Source: Labilithrix sp.
GTDB taxonomy: Bacteria; Myxococcota_A; Polyangia; Polyangiales; Polyangiaceae
Reading direction: 5' to 3'
Assembly (NCBI GenBank): GCA_019637105.1
Contig: JAHBWF010000024.1
Coordinates: 1-62,671, forward strand
Length of the DNA: 62,671 bases
Of this stretch, positions 36,447 to 45,172 are shown piece by piece. The notes beneath the pieces are model-generated. The model saw nothing but the letters and a program-made list of their open reading frames with translations, made no database searches and was not told where the DNA came from. A program made the translations under genes and the position numbers. Within the stretch, counting starts at the first letter, position 1. Every line of letters begins with the position of its first letter.

Positions 36447-36928
36447 GCGGCGAGCCGAACTACATCACGCGGCAGGGCGCGCGCCGCCTCCAGGAGGAGC
36501 TCGTCGAGCTCCGCACGAAGCTGCGCCCGAAGATCGTCCAAGACGTGGCCGACGCCGCCGCGCAGGGCGATCGGAGCGAGAACGCGGAGTACATTTACGG
36601 CAAGAAGAAGCTCCGGGAGATCGACCGCCGGATCCACTTTCTCACGAAGCGCCTCGAGAGCGCGCGCGTCGTCGAGCCGACGGATCGGCCCGACGTCGAG
36701 CGCGTCTTCTTCGGCGCGACCGTGGCGATCGAGGACGAGGACGGGAAGACGTCGAGCTACACGATCGTCGGTCAGGACGAGATCGACACCCCGCGCGGGC
36801 GCATCAGCTACAAGTCCCCGCTCGCGCGCACGCTCTTGAAGCGCCGCGAGGGCGACAGCTTCACCTTCCGGAAACCCGCCGGCGAGGTCGAGCTCACGAT
36901 CGTCAGCATCCGCTACGAGACGGACTGA
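36443..36928 (+). CDS. greB: Transcription elongation factor GreB
   Basis: 161 residues from GTG 36443, overlapping the preceding stop. Gre factors reactivate backtracked RNA polymerase by stimulating transcript cleavage. The N-terminal coiled coil has GDRSENAEYIYGKKKLREID, whose D-x-x-x-NAEY tip holds the acidic catalytic residues and whose IYGKK sequence marks GreB rather than GreA. The C-terminal FKBP-like domain (YTIVGQDEIDTPRGRISYKSPLARTLL) is complete. The length is normal for GreB. Confidence 0.95.
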   Translation: MSGEPNYITRQGARRLQEELVELRTKLRPKIVQDVADAAAQGDRSENAEYIYGKKKLREIDRRIHFLTKRLESARVVEPTDRPDVERVFFGATVAIEDEDGKTSSYTIVGQDEIDTPRGRISYKSPLARTLLKRREGDSFTFRKPAGEVELTIVSIRYETD

Positions 36929-36949
36929 CGCGCGCTCGGAGCGCGCGTC
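36927..36949. terminator. Hairpin overlapping the greB stop
   Basis: A stem of 9-10 bp, GACGCGCGC / GCGCGCGTC (36927-36935 / 36941-36949), starts on the last two bases of the greB stop codon. It separates greB from the convergent lipoprotein gene and can act both ways. No U-tract. Confidence 0.7.
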
Positions 36950-36992
36950 GCGGCCGCCCTCCCGCGTCCAGGGAAGGCGGCGCCGGCGCGCG

Positions 36993-37973
36993 TCAGGGCG
37001 CTTCTTCGACGCGGATGCGGAACGACGCGCCGACGCCCTGCGCGCCGTCGTGCGGGTAGCCGTTCACGTTGGCGCCGACGTTGAGCGTGCGCGTACGCGG
37101 CGCGCCGTTGAGCATCTCGAACGAGTTGGGCTGGATCTCCTGGCCCGCCGTCGTGCTGCCGTGCGTGAAGCCCGACGCGCCGTGGATGATGTGCTGCTTC
37201 GAGTCGGCGTTGAAGACCGTGACGACGATGCCGTTGCCCTGCTGCGTCCGGAGCGCCTTCTGGTTGGCGCCGAACGCGGATCCCCACTCGTCGCGGTACG
37301 TCACGGTCGCGGCGCGGAGCGCGTCGACGTTGACGGGGATCGTCAGCTTCAGCTTCGGCGCGACCTTGAAGTTCGCGTTCGCCGTCGCGGAGGCGCTCCC
37401 GGCCCGGCCCGTGACGACGAGCGGCACGCTCTCGTTCGGCGCGGTCGTGACGGTGTCGACGGCGGCCGTGAGCTTGATCTTCACCGTCGTCGGCGCGGTG
37501 GAGCCGGGCGAGATCGCCGCCTGCACGGTCGACGCCGTCACGCCGTTGGGGAGGCCGGAGACGGAGAGATCGACCATGCCCGAGAAGCCGCTCTTCGGCT
37601 CGACCGAGACGTCGAGGTCGAGCGACTCGCCGAGATCGATCGTCGGCGTCGCGTTCGGGAGCGAGAGGGAGAACTGCTCGCCGGCCGTGCCCGTCGTGCT
37701 CGGCGCGTCCGGGCGCGAGTTCGCGTTCGGGTTGCCGAGGTCGACGTCGTCCGCCCCCTCGGTGTCGTTCGCGTCGTGGTCGTCCGCGGAGCCCGCCGCG
37801 GGCGGGGAGTTGCGGCGCGCGCGCCGCGACGAGAGGCCCGTGCTGTCGCTCCCGTCGTTGCAGCCGAAGGTGGTCGCCGTGACGATCGCGGCGAGCGCCA
37901 TCAAGAGCGAGCTCTTGGTGCAGCTCCGGAGCCATCCCGATCGATCACGACCCGCCACTCGTTCCATTTGCAT
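36993..37973 (-). CDS. Lipoprotein with Ig-like and cupredoxin-like beta domains
   Basis: 326 residues from ATG 37973; a second in-frame ATG two codons later is possible. Lipoprotein signal: LLMALAAIVTATTFGC. An Asp/Asn-rich linker (DDHDANDTEGADDVDLG) may bind calcium. A beta-sandwich domain follows, with TIDLGESLDLDVSVEPKSGF and TVKIKLTAAVDTV. The last ~120 residues (VTVFNADSKQHIIHGASGF ... PHDGAQGVGASFRIRVEEAP) look like a cupredoxin-type barrel with His residues but no obvious type-1 copper set (no C-x(n)-H-x(n)-M). Function unknown. Exported and outer-membrane anchored by inference. Confidence 0.62.
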   Translation of the reverse strand: MQMERVAGRDRSGWLRSCTKSSLLMALAAIVTATTFGCNDGSDSTGLSSRRARRNSPPAAGSADDHDANDTEGADDVDLGNPNANSRPDAPSTTGTAGEQFSLSLPNATPTIDLGESLDLDVSVEPKSGFSGMVDLSVSGLPNGVTASTVQAAISPGSTAPTTVKIKLTAAVDTVTTAPNESVPLVVTGRAGSASATANANFKVAPKLKLTIPVNVDALRAATVTYRDEWGSAFGANQKALRTQQGNGIVVTVFNADSKQHIIHGASGFTHGSTTAGQEIQPNSFEMLNGAPRTRTLNVGANVNGYPHDGAQGVGASFRIRVEEAP

Positions 37974-38142
37974 GGCCGGATCGCGTGCAAACGTGGAGCC
38001 AGCGGCGCTCCCAGGCTCGACGCGCGCCGGGTTCCGTCGCCACGGTCCAATCGGTGCGCGGCTGTGCGCAAGCCGACCCTGGAACACCGGGAGATCCGTC
38101 GCGACGGCGACGGACCTGCGCGCCGATTGCGCAATCTGTCCC

Positions 38143-39580
38143 TCAGGCCGCGCGCCGTCGGGTGAGCTTTGATCCACGCAGCCTGGAGGACCGAGACCGC
38201 ACGATGAGGGCGAAGGCCCCCGCGATGAGCCAGCGTGGATCCGGGGTGTCGGGCGGCGCGTATCCGACAACCTCGCAGCCGCACGTCGAGCGTCGAGGCG
38301 GTGGTGCGCCTCCCTCGTCGACGCCGGCGCGATCGCCCGCGCCGGCGTCGCGACGCTTCGGGCGCGGCGCGGGGGCCCCGGCGTCGAGCGCCGGCGACAG
38401 GAGCGCCTTCATCTCGGGCCACGATCCCGAGCAGAGGCTCGCGCGCGCGTCGGGCGACGCGCAGGCGACGGGCCCCTCGATGTCCGCGAAGCGCGCGAGC
38501 GACGTGAGCGTCGCGCCGCGGTCGCGCGACACGGCGATCGCCGGCGCGCCCGGCGTGAGCGCGTTCTCGCAGGCGAAGAGCGCGTCGGGCGCGGCCGAGT
38601 GGAGGCAGAGCACGCCGCTCTTCGACACGACCTCGAAGTGCTCGCCGCGATCGGTCGAGCGGAAGAGGCCGTGCTCCGCGAGCCCGGAGCCCGCCCAGTA
38701 GGTCGCGCCGTCGCGGCTCTTGGCGAAGCCGAACATCGCGCTCGTCATGGTCAGCACGTTGGAGAACGTCCTGCCCCCGTCGCGCGAGAGCAGCAGATCG
38801 CTCCCCTTCCCGTGGAGGTGGCGGATCAGCATCCGGTCGGGATCGCGCGGGTCGACCGCGCCGATGAAGAACGGGCCGTCGGCCTCGAGGTCGTTCTTCG
38901 CGGTCGTGAACGTCGCGCCGCCGTCGACCGAGCGGAACACCTGCCCGCGGATGGTCGAGTTGGGCTGCCCGCTCAGGTACACGCGCTCGGGGCTCGAGGG
39001 CGCGACCTCGATCGTCATCAGGTTCGTCTCCTCCATCCCCGCGAGGCGCTCGAACTTCTTCCCGGGCGATCGGCGCCAGACGTAGCTCGTCTTGCCGGGG
39101 GCCCCCGTGATCGCCCAGAGCGTCTCGCCGCGCGGATCGGTCGTGAGGTCCTTCACCGTGTGGCCGTCGAGCTCCGGCGCGGCCTCGAGCTCGCACCCGT
39201 CGCGCGTGGACGAGACCGTCTCGAGGCCGACTCCAGAGGCGACCGTCGCGCGTGGCCGCGGTCACCGGGGGATCCCACTGGCCGTCGTAGCCGAGCGCGC
39301 GCTCGCAGATCCACCGCCAGCTCTTGCCCGCGTCGCGCGAGACCAGGACGCCGAACGTCGCCCGGAGGTAGACCGTGGACGGATCGCCGGGCACCGACTC
39401 GATCAGCTGCGCCTCCGGGAAACGCCCGTTCGCTCGCGCGGACCCGATGGTACAAATCAGAGCAGAGCCGATGAGGAGCCCTGCAAGGAGACGGCGCCCG
39501 AAGGATCGGCGCGCCGAAGGCTCGCGCGAGGATCGAGCGGACAGTGGAGCTTCGCCGGCGGTCGTTCGCGCGCGCGTCAC
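38143..39580 (-). CDS. BNR/sialidase-like beta-propeller, MYXO-CTERM-like tail (frame disrupted)
   Basis: The N-terminal part is in one frame: GTG 39580 (start uncertain), then the signal peptide LLAGLLIGSALICTIGSARA and the first propeller blade VYLRATFGVLVSRDAGKSWR to about 39255. From there coding character moves to the frame ending at 38143, which has further BNR/Asp-box blades (FRSVDGGATFTTA, LLLSRDGGRTFSNV, FRSTDRGEHFEVV, SRDRGATLTSL). The C-terminus has CGCEVV, a hydrophobic helix and an Arg-rich end, the MYXO-CTERM layout. One indel near 39245-39260 explains the break. Likely a cell-surface protein; glycosidase activity is not implied, since many BNR proteins are non-catalytic. It overlaps the divergent propeller gene at its start. 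Confidence 0.6.
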
Positions 39581-40778
39581 GGCTCGGTTGTACTTGGTTT
39601 TCGCCGCGTTCGCTCTCGCCTCCGCCTCCGCGGGGTGCTCGAGCTGCAAGAAATCGGCGCCCGCCGCCGCCGAAGGCCCGCTGACGCCGGGGGCGGCGAT
39701 CCCGACGCCGCCCGCGCGCGCGGCCTACGTGACCAACAACGGCTCGGACTCGATCAGCGTGATCGACCGCGACGGCGACGCCGTCACGACGGTCCCGGTC
39801 GACCTCGATCCCGACGCCCGCGAGGCGCCGCACCACTTGGCGATCGACGCGCGCACGAGGTCCGTCTTCGTCGCGCTCGCGTTCCCGCCCGAGCCCGGGA
39901 AGAAGAAGGACCCGCACGCGTCGCACGGCGGAGCGAGCGACGTCGGACGCCTCGCGCGGCTCGACCTCGAGACCCTCTCGGCGAACGCGGCGACGCCCGT
40001 CGACGAGAACCCGGGCGACGTCGTGCTCACGCACGATCGCTCGCGCGTCATCGTCACCCACTTCGACATGAAGCGCGCGATGGACGTCGCGGCGAAGGGC
40101 GCGGCGAGCCCCGCAACGATGTTCGCGCACCTCGTCGTCCTCGACGCGCGCACGATGAAGCGCGTCGGATCGCGCGCCGTCTGCACCGCGCCGCACGGGG
40201 TCGCGACGACCCGCGACGATCGGACGGCCTTCGTCGCGTGCTACGGCTCCGACGAGCTGGCGATCGTCGACCTCGCGACCGACGGCTTCCCGACGTCGCG
40301 CATCCCCCTCGGCGCGTCGCCGGGCGTGCCGGGCGTGCCGCGGTACGGGCCGTACTCGGCGACGCTCTCGCCGGACGAAGAGCTCGTCGTCGTCGCCGAC
40401 CTCGAGGGCCAGGACCTCCGCGTGTTCGATCGCGCGGCCAAGCGCTTCGTCGCGGAGCGGACCGTGCCGCTCGCGGCCAAGGCGTTCATGCCGGCGTTCG
40501 TCGACGAAAGGACGCTCCTCGTCCCGACGCAGGCGCCCGACGGGCTCGTGCGCGTCGACCTGGAGCAGGCGAAGGTGACCGGGCGCGGGGCCCTCACCAA
40601 GGCGGAGTGCGCGCTGCCGCACGTGGTGAAGGTGGCGAAGGACGGACGCGTGTACCTCGTCTGTGAGGGCAACCACACGCAGCCGGGCAGCGTGCTCGAG
40701 ATCGACGCGAGCTCGCTCACCGTGAACAAACGCTGGAATGTCGGGGTGTACCCCGACGGCATCGATTTCGGCGAGTGA
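39471..40778 (+). CDS. YVTN-type beta-propeller lipoprotein
   Basis: 435 residues from ATG 39471. The n-region is too long for a signal peptide, so the real start may be TTG 39588 (395 aa), just before the hydrophobic core and the lipobox SASAGC. The mature part is a seven-bladed YVTN/lactonase-like propeller: AAYVTNNGSDSISVIDRDGD, HHLAIDARTRSVFVAL, PHGVATTRDDRTAFVACYGS, YSATLSPDEELVVVADLEGQ. Such proteins bind ligands or act as scaffolds in the envelope; no enzyme motif is seen. It is divergent from and overlaps the BNR gene, and precedes an FGE-fold gene by ~170 nt. Confidence 0.72.
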   Translation: MRSPARRRRPKDRRAEGSREDRADSGASPAVVRARVTARLYLVFAAFALASASAGCSSCKKSAPAAAEGPLTPGAAIPTPPARAAYVTNNGSDSISVIDRDGDAVTTVPVDLDPDAREAPHHLAIDARTRSVFVALAFPPEPGKKKDPHASHGGASDVGRLARLDLETLSANAATPVDENPGDVVLTHDRSRVIVTHFDMKRAMDVAAKGAASPATMFAHLVVLDARTMKRVGSRAVCTAPHGVATTRDDRTAFVACYGSDELAIVDLATDGFPTSRIPLGASPGVPGVPRYGPYSATLSPDEELVVVADLEGQDLRVFDRAAKRFVAERTVPLAAKAFMPAFVDERTLLVPTQAPDGLVRVDLEQAKVTGRGALTKAECALPHVVKVAKDGRVYLVCEGNHTQPGSVLEIDASSLTVNKRWNVGVYPDGIDFGE

Positions 40779-40947
40779 CGGCGCGATCCTTGGATGCTCG
40801 CCACCGCTCGCGATCGCCGGGTCCGGTCGAGGCGATCGCGCGGCGCGCGCACTGATCATCGGAGCAGCCAGCGCGGGCCGCGCCGGCGAGACGCGACGTC
40901 GGTTTTCGTTTTCTCCCTCGCCGAGCCGGGTTACGGCACGCGCTCCC

Positions 40948-41883
40948 ATGAAGCACCCGCCCGCCCGCACGAGGGGCAACGAGCAACGCCCCGCCTCCGC
41001 CGCCGCGACGCGGGCCACCGTCGCGCTCGGCGCGGCGCTCCTCTCCCTCGCGGCCGTCGCGCCCGCCTGCGCGAGGAGCCGGGGCTCGCAGAAGGACGCG
41101 GCGCTCGCCGGCTCGGCGACGCTCGCGCTCGCCACCGTGACGCCGGCGGCGCCCGCCGTGAAGGCGAGCCCCGCCGTCGCGGGCGCGAAGAAGAGCCCCG
41201 ACGCGAACGCGTGCCCCGCGGGCATGGTGCTCGTGGAGGGCGAGTACTGCCCCGAGGTCGAGCAGAGGTGCCTCGAGTGGATGGACCCGCCGACGAGCCG
41301 CTACCACCATTTCCGCTGCGCGCGCTACGCGAGGTCCGTCTGCAAGTCGAAGGAGCGCGTCCACATGCGCTACTGCATCGACGCGACCGAGCGCGCGGAG
41401 GAGGACACGAGCTTGCCGCGGCACTTCATGTCGTGGACGAGCTCGAAGAAGCTCTGCGAGGCCGAGGGCGGTCGCCTCTGCCGCGAGAGCGAGTGGCAGT
41501 TCGCCTGCGAAGGCGAGGAGATGCGCCCGTACCCGTACGGCTGGGAGCGCGACTCGGGCGCGTGCAACGTCGACCGGAGCTCGGACATCGGCCGGCCCGG
41601 CCGGCTCGTCGATCACCGCTCGGTCGTCGGCTCGCACGAGAAGTGCGCGAGCCCGTTCGGCGTGCAGGACATGGCCGGCAACGTCGAGGAGTGGGTCCAG
41701 GCCGACGGCCGCGGCGCGGGCAACAAGATGGGCTGGAAGGAGGTCCTGAAGGGCTCGTGGTGGATCCCGAGCCGCCACGCCTGCCGCCAGTTCCAGGTCG
41801 GGCACGACGCCGTCTACAACGGCGCCGAGACCGGCACGCGCTGCTGCAAGGACGCCCCGCCGCGCGAGGTCGCCGCGCGCTGA
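40948..41883 (+). CDS. FGE/sulfatase-modifying-factor-fold lipoprotein
   Basis: 311 residues from ATG 40948. A basic n-region and hydrophobic segment end in VAPACAR, a possible lipobox. An Ala-rich spacer leads to an FGE-sulfatase domain (~95-300): CPAGMVLVEGEYCPEVEQRC, the WTSSKKLCEAEGGRLCRESEWQFACEGEE block, PYPYGWERDSGACNV, FGVQDMAGNVEEWV and GSWWIPSRHACRQF near the end. It is Cys-rich, probably disulfide-bonded. The active-site Cys pair of true FGE cannot be confirmed by eye, so this may be a structural relative, as is common in myxobacteria where the fold is linked to signalling and surface proteins. Confidence 0.8.
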   Translation: MKHPPARTRGNEQRPASAAATRATVALGAALLSLAAVAPACARSRGSQKDAALAGSATLALATVTPAAPAVKASPAVAGAKKSPDANACPAGMVLVEGEYCPEVEQRCLEWMDPPTSRYHHFRCARYARSVCKSKERVHMRYCIDATERAEEDTSLPRHFMSWTSSKKLCEAEGGRLCRESEWQFACEGEEMRPYPYGWERDSGACNVDRSSDIGRPGRLVDHRSVVGSHEKCASPFGVQDMAGNVEEWVQADGRGAGNKMGWKEVLKGSWWIPSRHACRQFQVGHDAVYNGAETGTRCCKDAPPREVAAR

Positions 41884-41886
41884 GCG

Positions 41887-41904
41887 GAGCCGCGCCCCCG
41901 GCTC
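41887..41904. terminator. Short hairpin between convergent FGE-fold gene and corA
   Basis: GAGCCG / CGGCTC (41887-41892 / 41899-41904) with a six-base C-rich loop spans the gap between the two convergent stops and overlaps the corA stop codon. The stem is short, so terminator function is tentative. Confidence 0.45.
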
Positions 41905-42976
41905 AGAGCCACCGCTGCTTCTTGAAGTAGAGGACGATGCCCGCGGCGATCGCGGCCATCAAGCCGAGCGCGTAGAAGTAGCCGTACTGCCAGTCGAGCT
42001 CCGGGAAGACGCCCTTGAAGTTCATCCCGTAGATGCCGGCGACGAGCGAGAGCGGGAGCATGATCGTCGAGATCAGCGTCAGCCGCTTCATGATCTCGTT
42101 CATCTGGTGCGACTGGATGCTGAAGTGCGCCTCGAGCAGGCTCGTCGCGAGCTCGCGGTAGCTGTCGACGAGCTCGGTGACGCGGGCGAAGTGATCGTAG
42201 ACGTCGCGGTAGAACGGCATCGCCTCGCGCGGGATCTCGTCGAACTCGGCGCGGGCGAGGCGCGAGAGGATCTCGCGCTGCGAGATGGTCGTCCGACGGA
42301 GGAGCTGCAAGCTCCGCTTCACGTGGAGGATCCGGCGCATGACCGCGTGCTCGTCGTCGTCCTTGGACTTGCCCTCGAGGATCTGGGCCTCGACCTCCTC
42401 GAGCTCCGCCTCGAACCGGTTCACGACGGGCAGGTACTCGTCCACCATCCGATCGAGCACGGCGTGGGCGATCCAGGCCGGGCCCTTCCTCAAGAGGCGC
42501 GCGTTGCGCCCGACCTCCGCGAGCACGGGCGCGATCGCGCAGACCTTCTCGTCGTGCGCGTGGGTGACGATGAAGTTCGGACCGATGACGACGTCGAGCT
42601 CGGTCAACGCGACGGGGACGTCGCTGCCGCCCACGTCCTCCTCGCGGACGCCGTGCATGACAAGCTGGACGTACTCGCCGAAGTCCTCGACCTTCGGGAT
42701 CCCGATGTCGTTCCAGATGTCCTCGATCGCCAGCGGGTGGATGTGGAGGACGTCGAGCAGGAGCTTGTCCGCCTGCGCGACGCGCTCGTCGAGATCCACC
42801 CAGAAGCGCTTCTTCGCGCGGTGGGCGTCGGCGATCGCGTCGTAGTCGCTCGTGACGACGACCGCGTCGCCCTCGAGGATCAGCGCCTTCACGCCCGACT
42901 CCTTGCGGACCTTGGCGCCGCGGCGTCCGCCGCCGTCGCTCCGAGGCTCGTTCAAGGTCTTCGCGGCGTTGCTCAC
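41903..42976 (-). CDS. corA: Magnesium/cobalt transporter CorA
   Basis: 357 residues from GTG 42976. A large cytoplasmic alpha/beta and helical domain (KRFWVDLDERVAQADKLLLD ... HPLAIEDIWNDIGIPKVEDF) is followed by a long stalk helix and two C-terminal transmembrane helices. The GMN selectivity motif is present at YGMNFKGVFPELDW, with a short basic end KKQRWL. CorA pentamers carry Mg2+ (and Co2+/Ni2+) inward. An N-terminal basic/Gly-rich extension of ~25 residues is atypical. It is the third gene of the psd-methyltransferase-corA run, 21 nt after the methyltransferase. Confidence 0.93.
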   Translation of the reverse strand: MSNAAKTLNEPRSDGGGRRGAKVRKESGVKALILEGDAVVVTSDYDAIADAHRAKKRFWVDLDERVAQADKLLLDVLHIHPLAIEDIWNDIGIPKVEDFGEYVQLVMHGVREEDVGGSDVPVALTELDVVIGPNFIVTHAHDEKVCAIAPVLAEVGRNARLLRKGPAWIAHAVLDRMVDEYLPVVNRFEAELEEVEAQILEGKSKDDDEHAVMRRILHVKRSLQLLRRTTISQREILSRLARAEFDEIPREAMPFYRDVYDHFARVTELVDSYRELATSLLEAHFSIQSHQMNEIMKRLTLISTIMLPLSLVAGIYGMNFKGVFPELDWQYGYFYALGLMAAIAAGIVLYFKKQRWL

Positions 42977-42997
42977 GGACGCAAGACTAGCGTCGCG

Positions 42998-45172
42998 CTA
43001 ACGCTTCTCGGCGAGGATCAGCGTGCGCGGCGACTCGCAGCCGAAGAAGACGCCCGGCGTCCCGGTGCGGCCGCTGACCTCCGCCACGCGGAAGCCGTTG
43101 TCGTGCAGCATCTTCCCGAGCTCGTGGAGCGCGTAGGCGCGGATCGAGTACTCGATCTCCTTCGTGCGCCCGTCGTCCATCATCAGCGTCCGCTTCACCC
43201 TCATGCGGCTGGTGATGAAATCGATCGTCATCTCGTCCATGCAGATGCAGCCGTCGCCCTCGAACCAGGCGAGGGACGGCGCTTGGCGGACGATGTAGTC
43301 GCGGTTCACGACGTCGAGGAGGAACTGCCCACCCTTCTTGAGCGCCTTGTGGACCCGCGCGATGACCGCGCCGTTCTTCTCTTCGTCGAAGTAACCGAAG
43401 CTCGTGTTCCACGAGTAGACGCCGTCGAAGGTCTCCTCGAAGGTCATCTCGCGCATGTCGCCCTGCACGAAGTTGATCTTCTGCTTGCGGTCCTGCGCCT
43501 CGTCGGAGGCGCGCGCGAGCATCGCGAGGCTGAGATCGAACCCGACGACCTGGTAGCCGCGCGCGGCGAGCTCCACCGCGTGCCGGCCGGTCCCGCAGGC
43601 GAGGTCGAGGATCATCGCGCCGGCCTCGCAGCCGAGGCTCTCCTCGATGAAGCTCACCTCCTTGCCGATCTGGCTGTCCGTCACCTTCGCCATGGTGCGG
43701 ATGAAATCGTCGTTGAAGAGCTCCTCCCACCACGGGCGCGTCTTCTTGCGCGTCGCGGCGGTGTCGGTCATCGGCGGGGGCGCGAGCGCGCCGACGGGCG
43801 GGACGAAGACGAGGGGGCTCGACGGGCGTCGCGCGGCCGCCGTCGACGGCGCCGTGGCCGGCGTGGGCGACGCCGGAGCGACCGGCGGCACGTGCGCGGG
43901 GGGCGCGATCGGCGGAGCCTGCGGCGTCGCGACCGGCGGCGCCTGGGGCGTCGCGACCGGCGGCGCCTGCGCGGCCTGCGGCGTCGTCGGAGGCGGCTGC
44001 GAGGGCGTGTTCCCCGTCGGGCGGCTCGGCGCGATGGCCGACGCGCCCGGCGACGACGGCACCGTGACGGCGTCGGACGGCTTGAACGCGGGGTACTTCC
44101 CCGCCGTCTTCACGGGCGGCGGGTGGTAGGCCGGCGACGGGAGCGACTCGACGCTGACGAGATCCTCCGGCGCGACCTCGACCTCGCCGGTCTCGCTGAC
44201 GCGGTCGCCGTCGTCGATGCGAATGTCCTCGGAGTCGAGCGCGAGGGGCAGGCGCGGGTGCGTCGCGAGCTCGTCGCTCGAGGGATCGGGGATGCTCCCG
44301 ATGCCCGAGAGGTCCATGTCGACGGGGATGTCCTCGGAGATCGGCGGGCTCGAGTTGTGGACCTCGTGCGAGTCGAGCACGGTCCCGCGCGGGTCGGAGC
44401 GGCCCTCGACGCCGTCGACGCGCCTCGACGAATCGTCGCGCAGCTCGACGATCGGCGTGGGCTGGATGGGGGTCAGGTCGCGCGCGACCTCCGGCTGGTA
44501 CGGCGTCCAGCCCGGCTCGTGGGTCGCGTCGATGCCGACCGCGGGCGCGCCGACCAGCGCGGCGAGGCGCGCGCGCACCTGATCGCTCGGGAGCTCGAGC
44601 GTGTCGTCGGCGCTGAACGGCGGCGGCGGCCCCGTCATCGGACGCGCGAGCGCCAGGGGCGTGCTGTCGCTGACGAGCTCGGAGCGCGCCGCCGGCTCGG
44701 GCGAGGAGGGCGGACGGCTCGGCGAGGTGATCGGCGCGGCCTCGGCGGCGGCGAACGGCGCGGCGGCGCTCTTGTCGCCGGAGGCGGCCGGGACGCCCGC
44801 CGCGGGCGTCGTCGCCGGCAGGTTCGGACGCGAGATCTCGTCGTCGGGGATGCGCAGCGTCATCTTCGCGCGCTTCCGCCCCTGCGCGTCCTTCGCCTCG
44901 GCGTCCGGCGCGGCCTTCACGCGGGTCGAGGGCCGCTCCTTCTTCAGCGAGGGAGGCGGCACCGACGCCGCGCTCTTCGGCGGCGCGGTCGCGACCGCCG
45001 CGGCGATCGGCGGCGCGATGGACGCCGGGCCCTTCGAACGGATCGGCGGGGGCGACGACGGCTTCGGCGCGACGGGCGGGGCTGCGTCGACGCCGTCCTC
45101 GTCGCCGAGGATGATGTCGTCGAGCGGCTCGGCGTGCCCCGGCGTCGCCTTCGAAGGTCCGTCGCCGCTCAT
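42998..45172 (-). CDS. SAM methyltransferase with 467-residue disordered N-terminal extension
   Basis: 724 residues from ATG 45172, whose ATGA overlaps the psd stop. Residues 1-467 are low complexity, rich in Pro/Ala/Asp/Glu/Ser, with a QAPPVATP repeat. The catalytic domain begins near residue 468 (PWWEELFNDDFIRTMAKV). It has SAM motif I ILDLACGTGRHAVELAARGY, FDLSLAMLARAS, the motif-II-like INFVQGDMREMTF, a VYSWNTSFGYF segment and a C-terminal beta part. It resembles class I methyltransferases of the UbiE/Methyltransf_25 type; stand-alone relatives are ~250 residues. The coupling to psd suggests, without proof, a membrane-lipid substrate such as phosphatidylethanolamine. The start is fixed by the overlap and coding bias throughout. 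Confidence 0.8.
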   Translation of the reverse strand: MSGDGPSKATPGHAEPLDDIILGDEDGVDAAPPVAPKPSSPPPIRSKGPASIAPPIAAAVATAPPKSAASVPPPSLKKERPSTRVKAAPDAEAKDAQGRKRAKMTLRIPDDEISRPNLPATTPAAGVPAASGDKSAAAPFAAAEAAPITSPSRPPSSPEPAARSELVSDSTPLALARPMTGPPPPFSADDTLELPSDQVRARLAALVGAPAVGIDATHEPGWTPYQPEVARDLTPIQPTPIVELRDDSSRRVDGVEGRSDPRGTVLDSHEVHNSSPPISEDIPVDMDLSGIGSIPDPSSDELATHPRLPLALDSEDIRIDDGDRVSETGEVEVAPEDLVSVESLPSPAYHPPPVKTAGKYPAFKPSDAVTVPSSPGASAIAPSRPTGNTPSQPPPTTPQAAQAPPVATPQAPPVATPQAPPIAPPAHVPPVAPASPTPATAPSTAAARRPSSPLVFVPPVGALAPPPMTDTAATRKKTRPWWEELFNDDFIRTMAKVTDSQIGKEVSFIEESLGCEAGAMILDLACGTGRHAVELAARGYQVVGFDLSLAMLARASDEAQDRKQKINFVQGDMREMTFEETFDGVYSWNTSFGYFDEEKNGAVIARVHKALKKGGQFLLDVVNRDYIVRQAPSLAWFEGDGCICMDEMTIDFITSRMRVKRTLMMDDGRTKEIEYSIRAYALHELGKMLHDNGFRVAEVSGRTGTPGVFFGCESPRTLILAEKR
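43923..43969 (-). repeat. 24-bp tandem repeat in methyltransferase extension
   Basis: Two copies of ggcgtcgcgaccggcggcgcctg (43923-43945 and 43947-43969), with a third diverged copy to the left. On the coding strand they give QAPPVATP units. They lie in the Pro-rich linker just before the catalytic domain. Confidence 0.88.
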
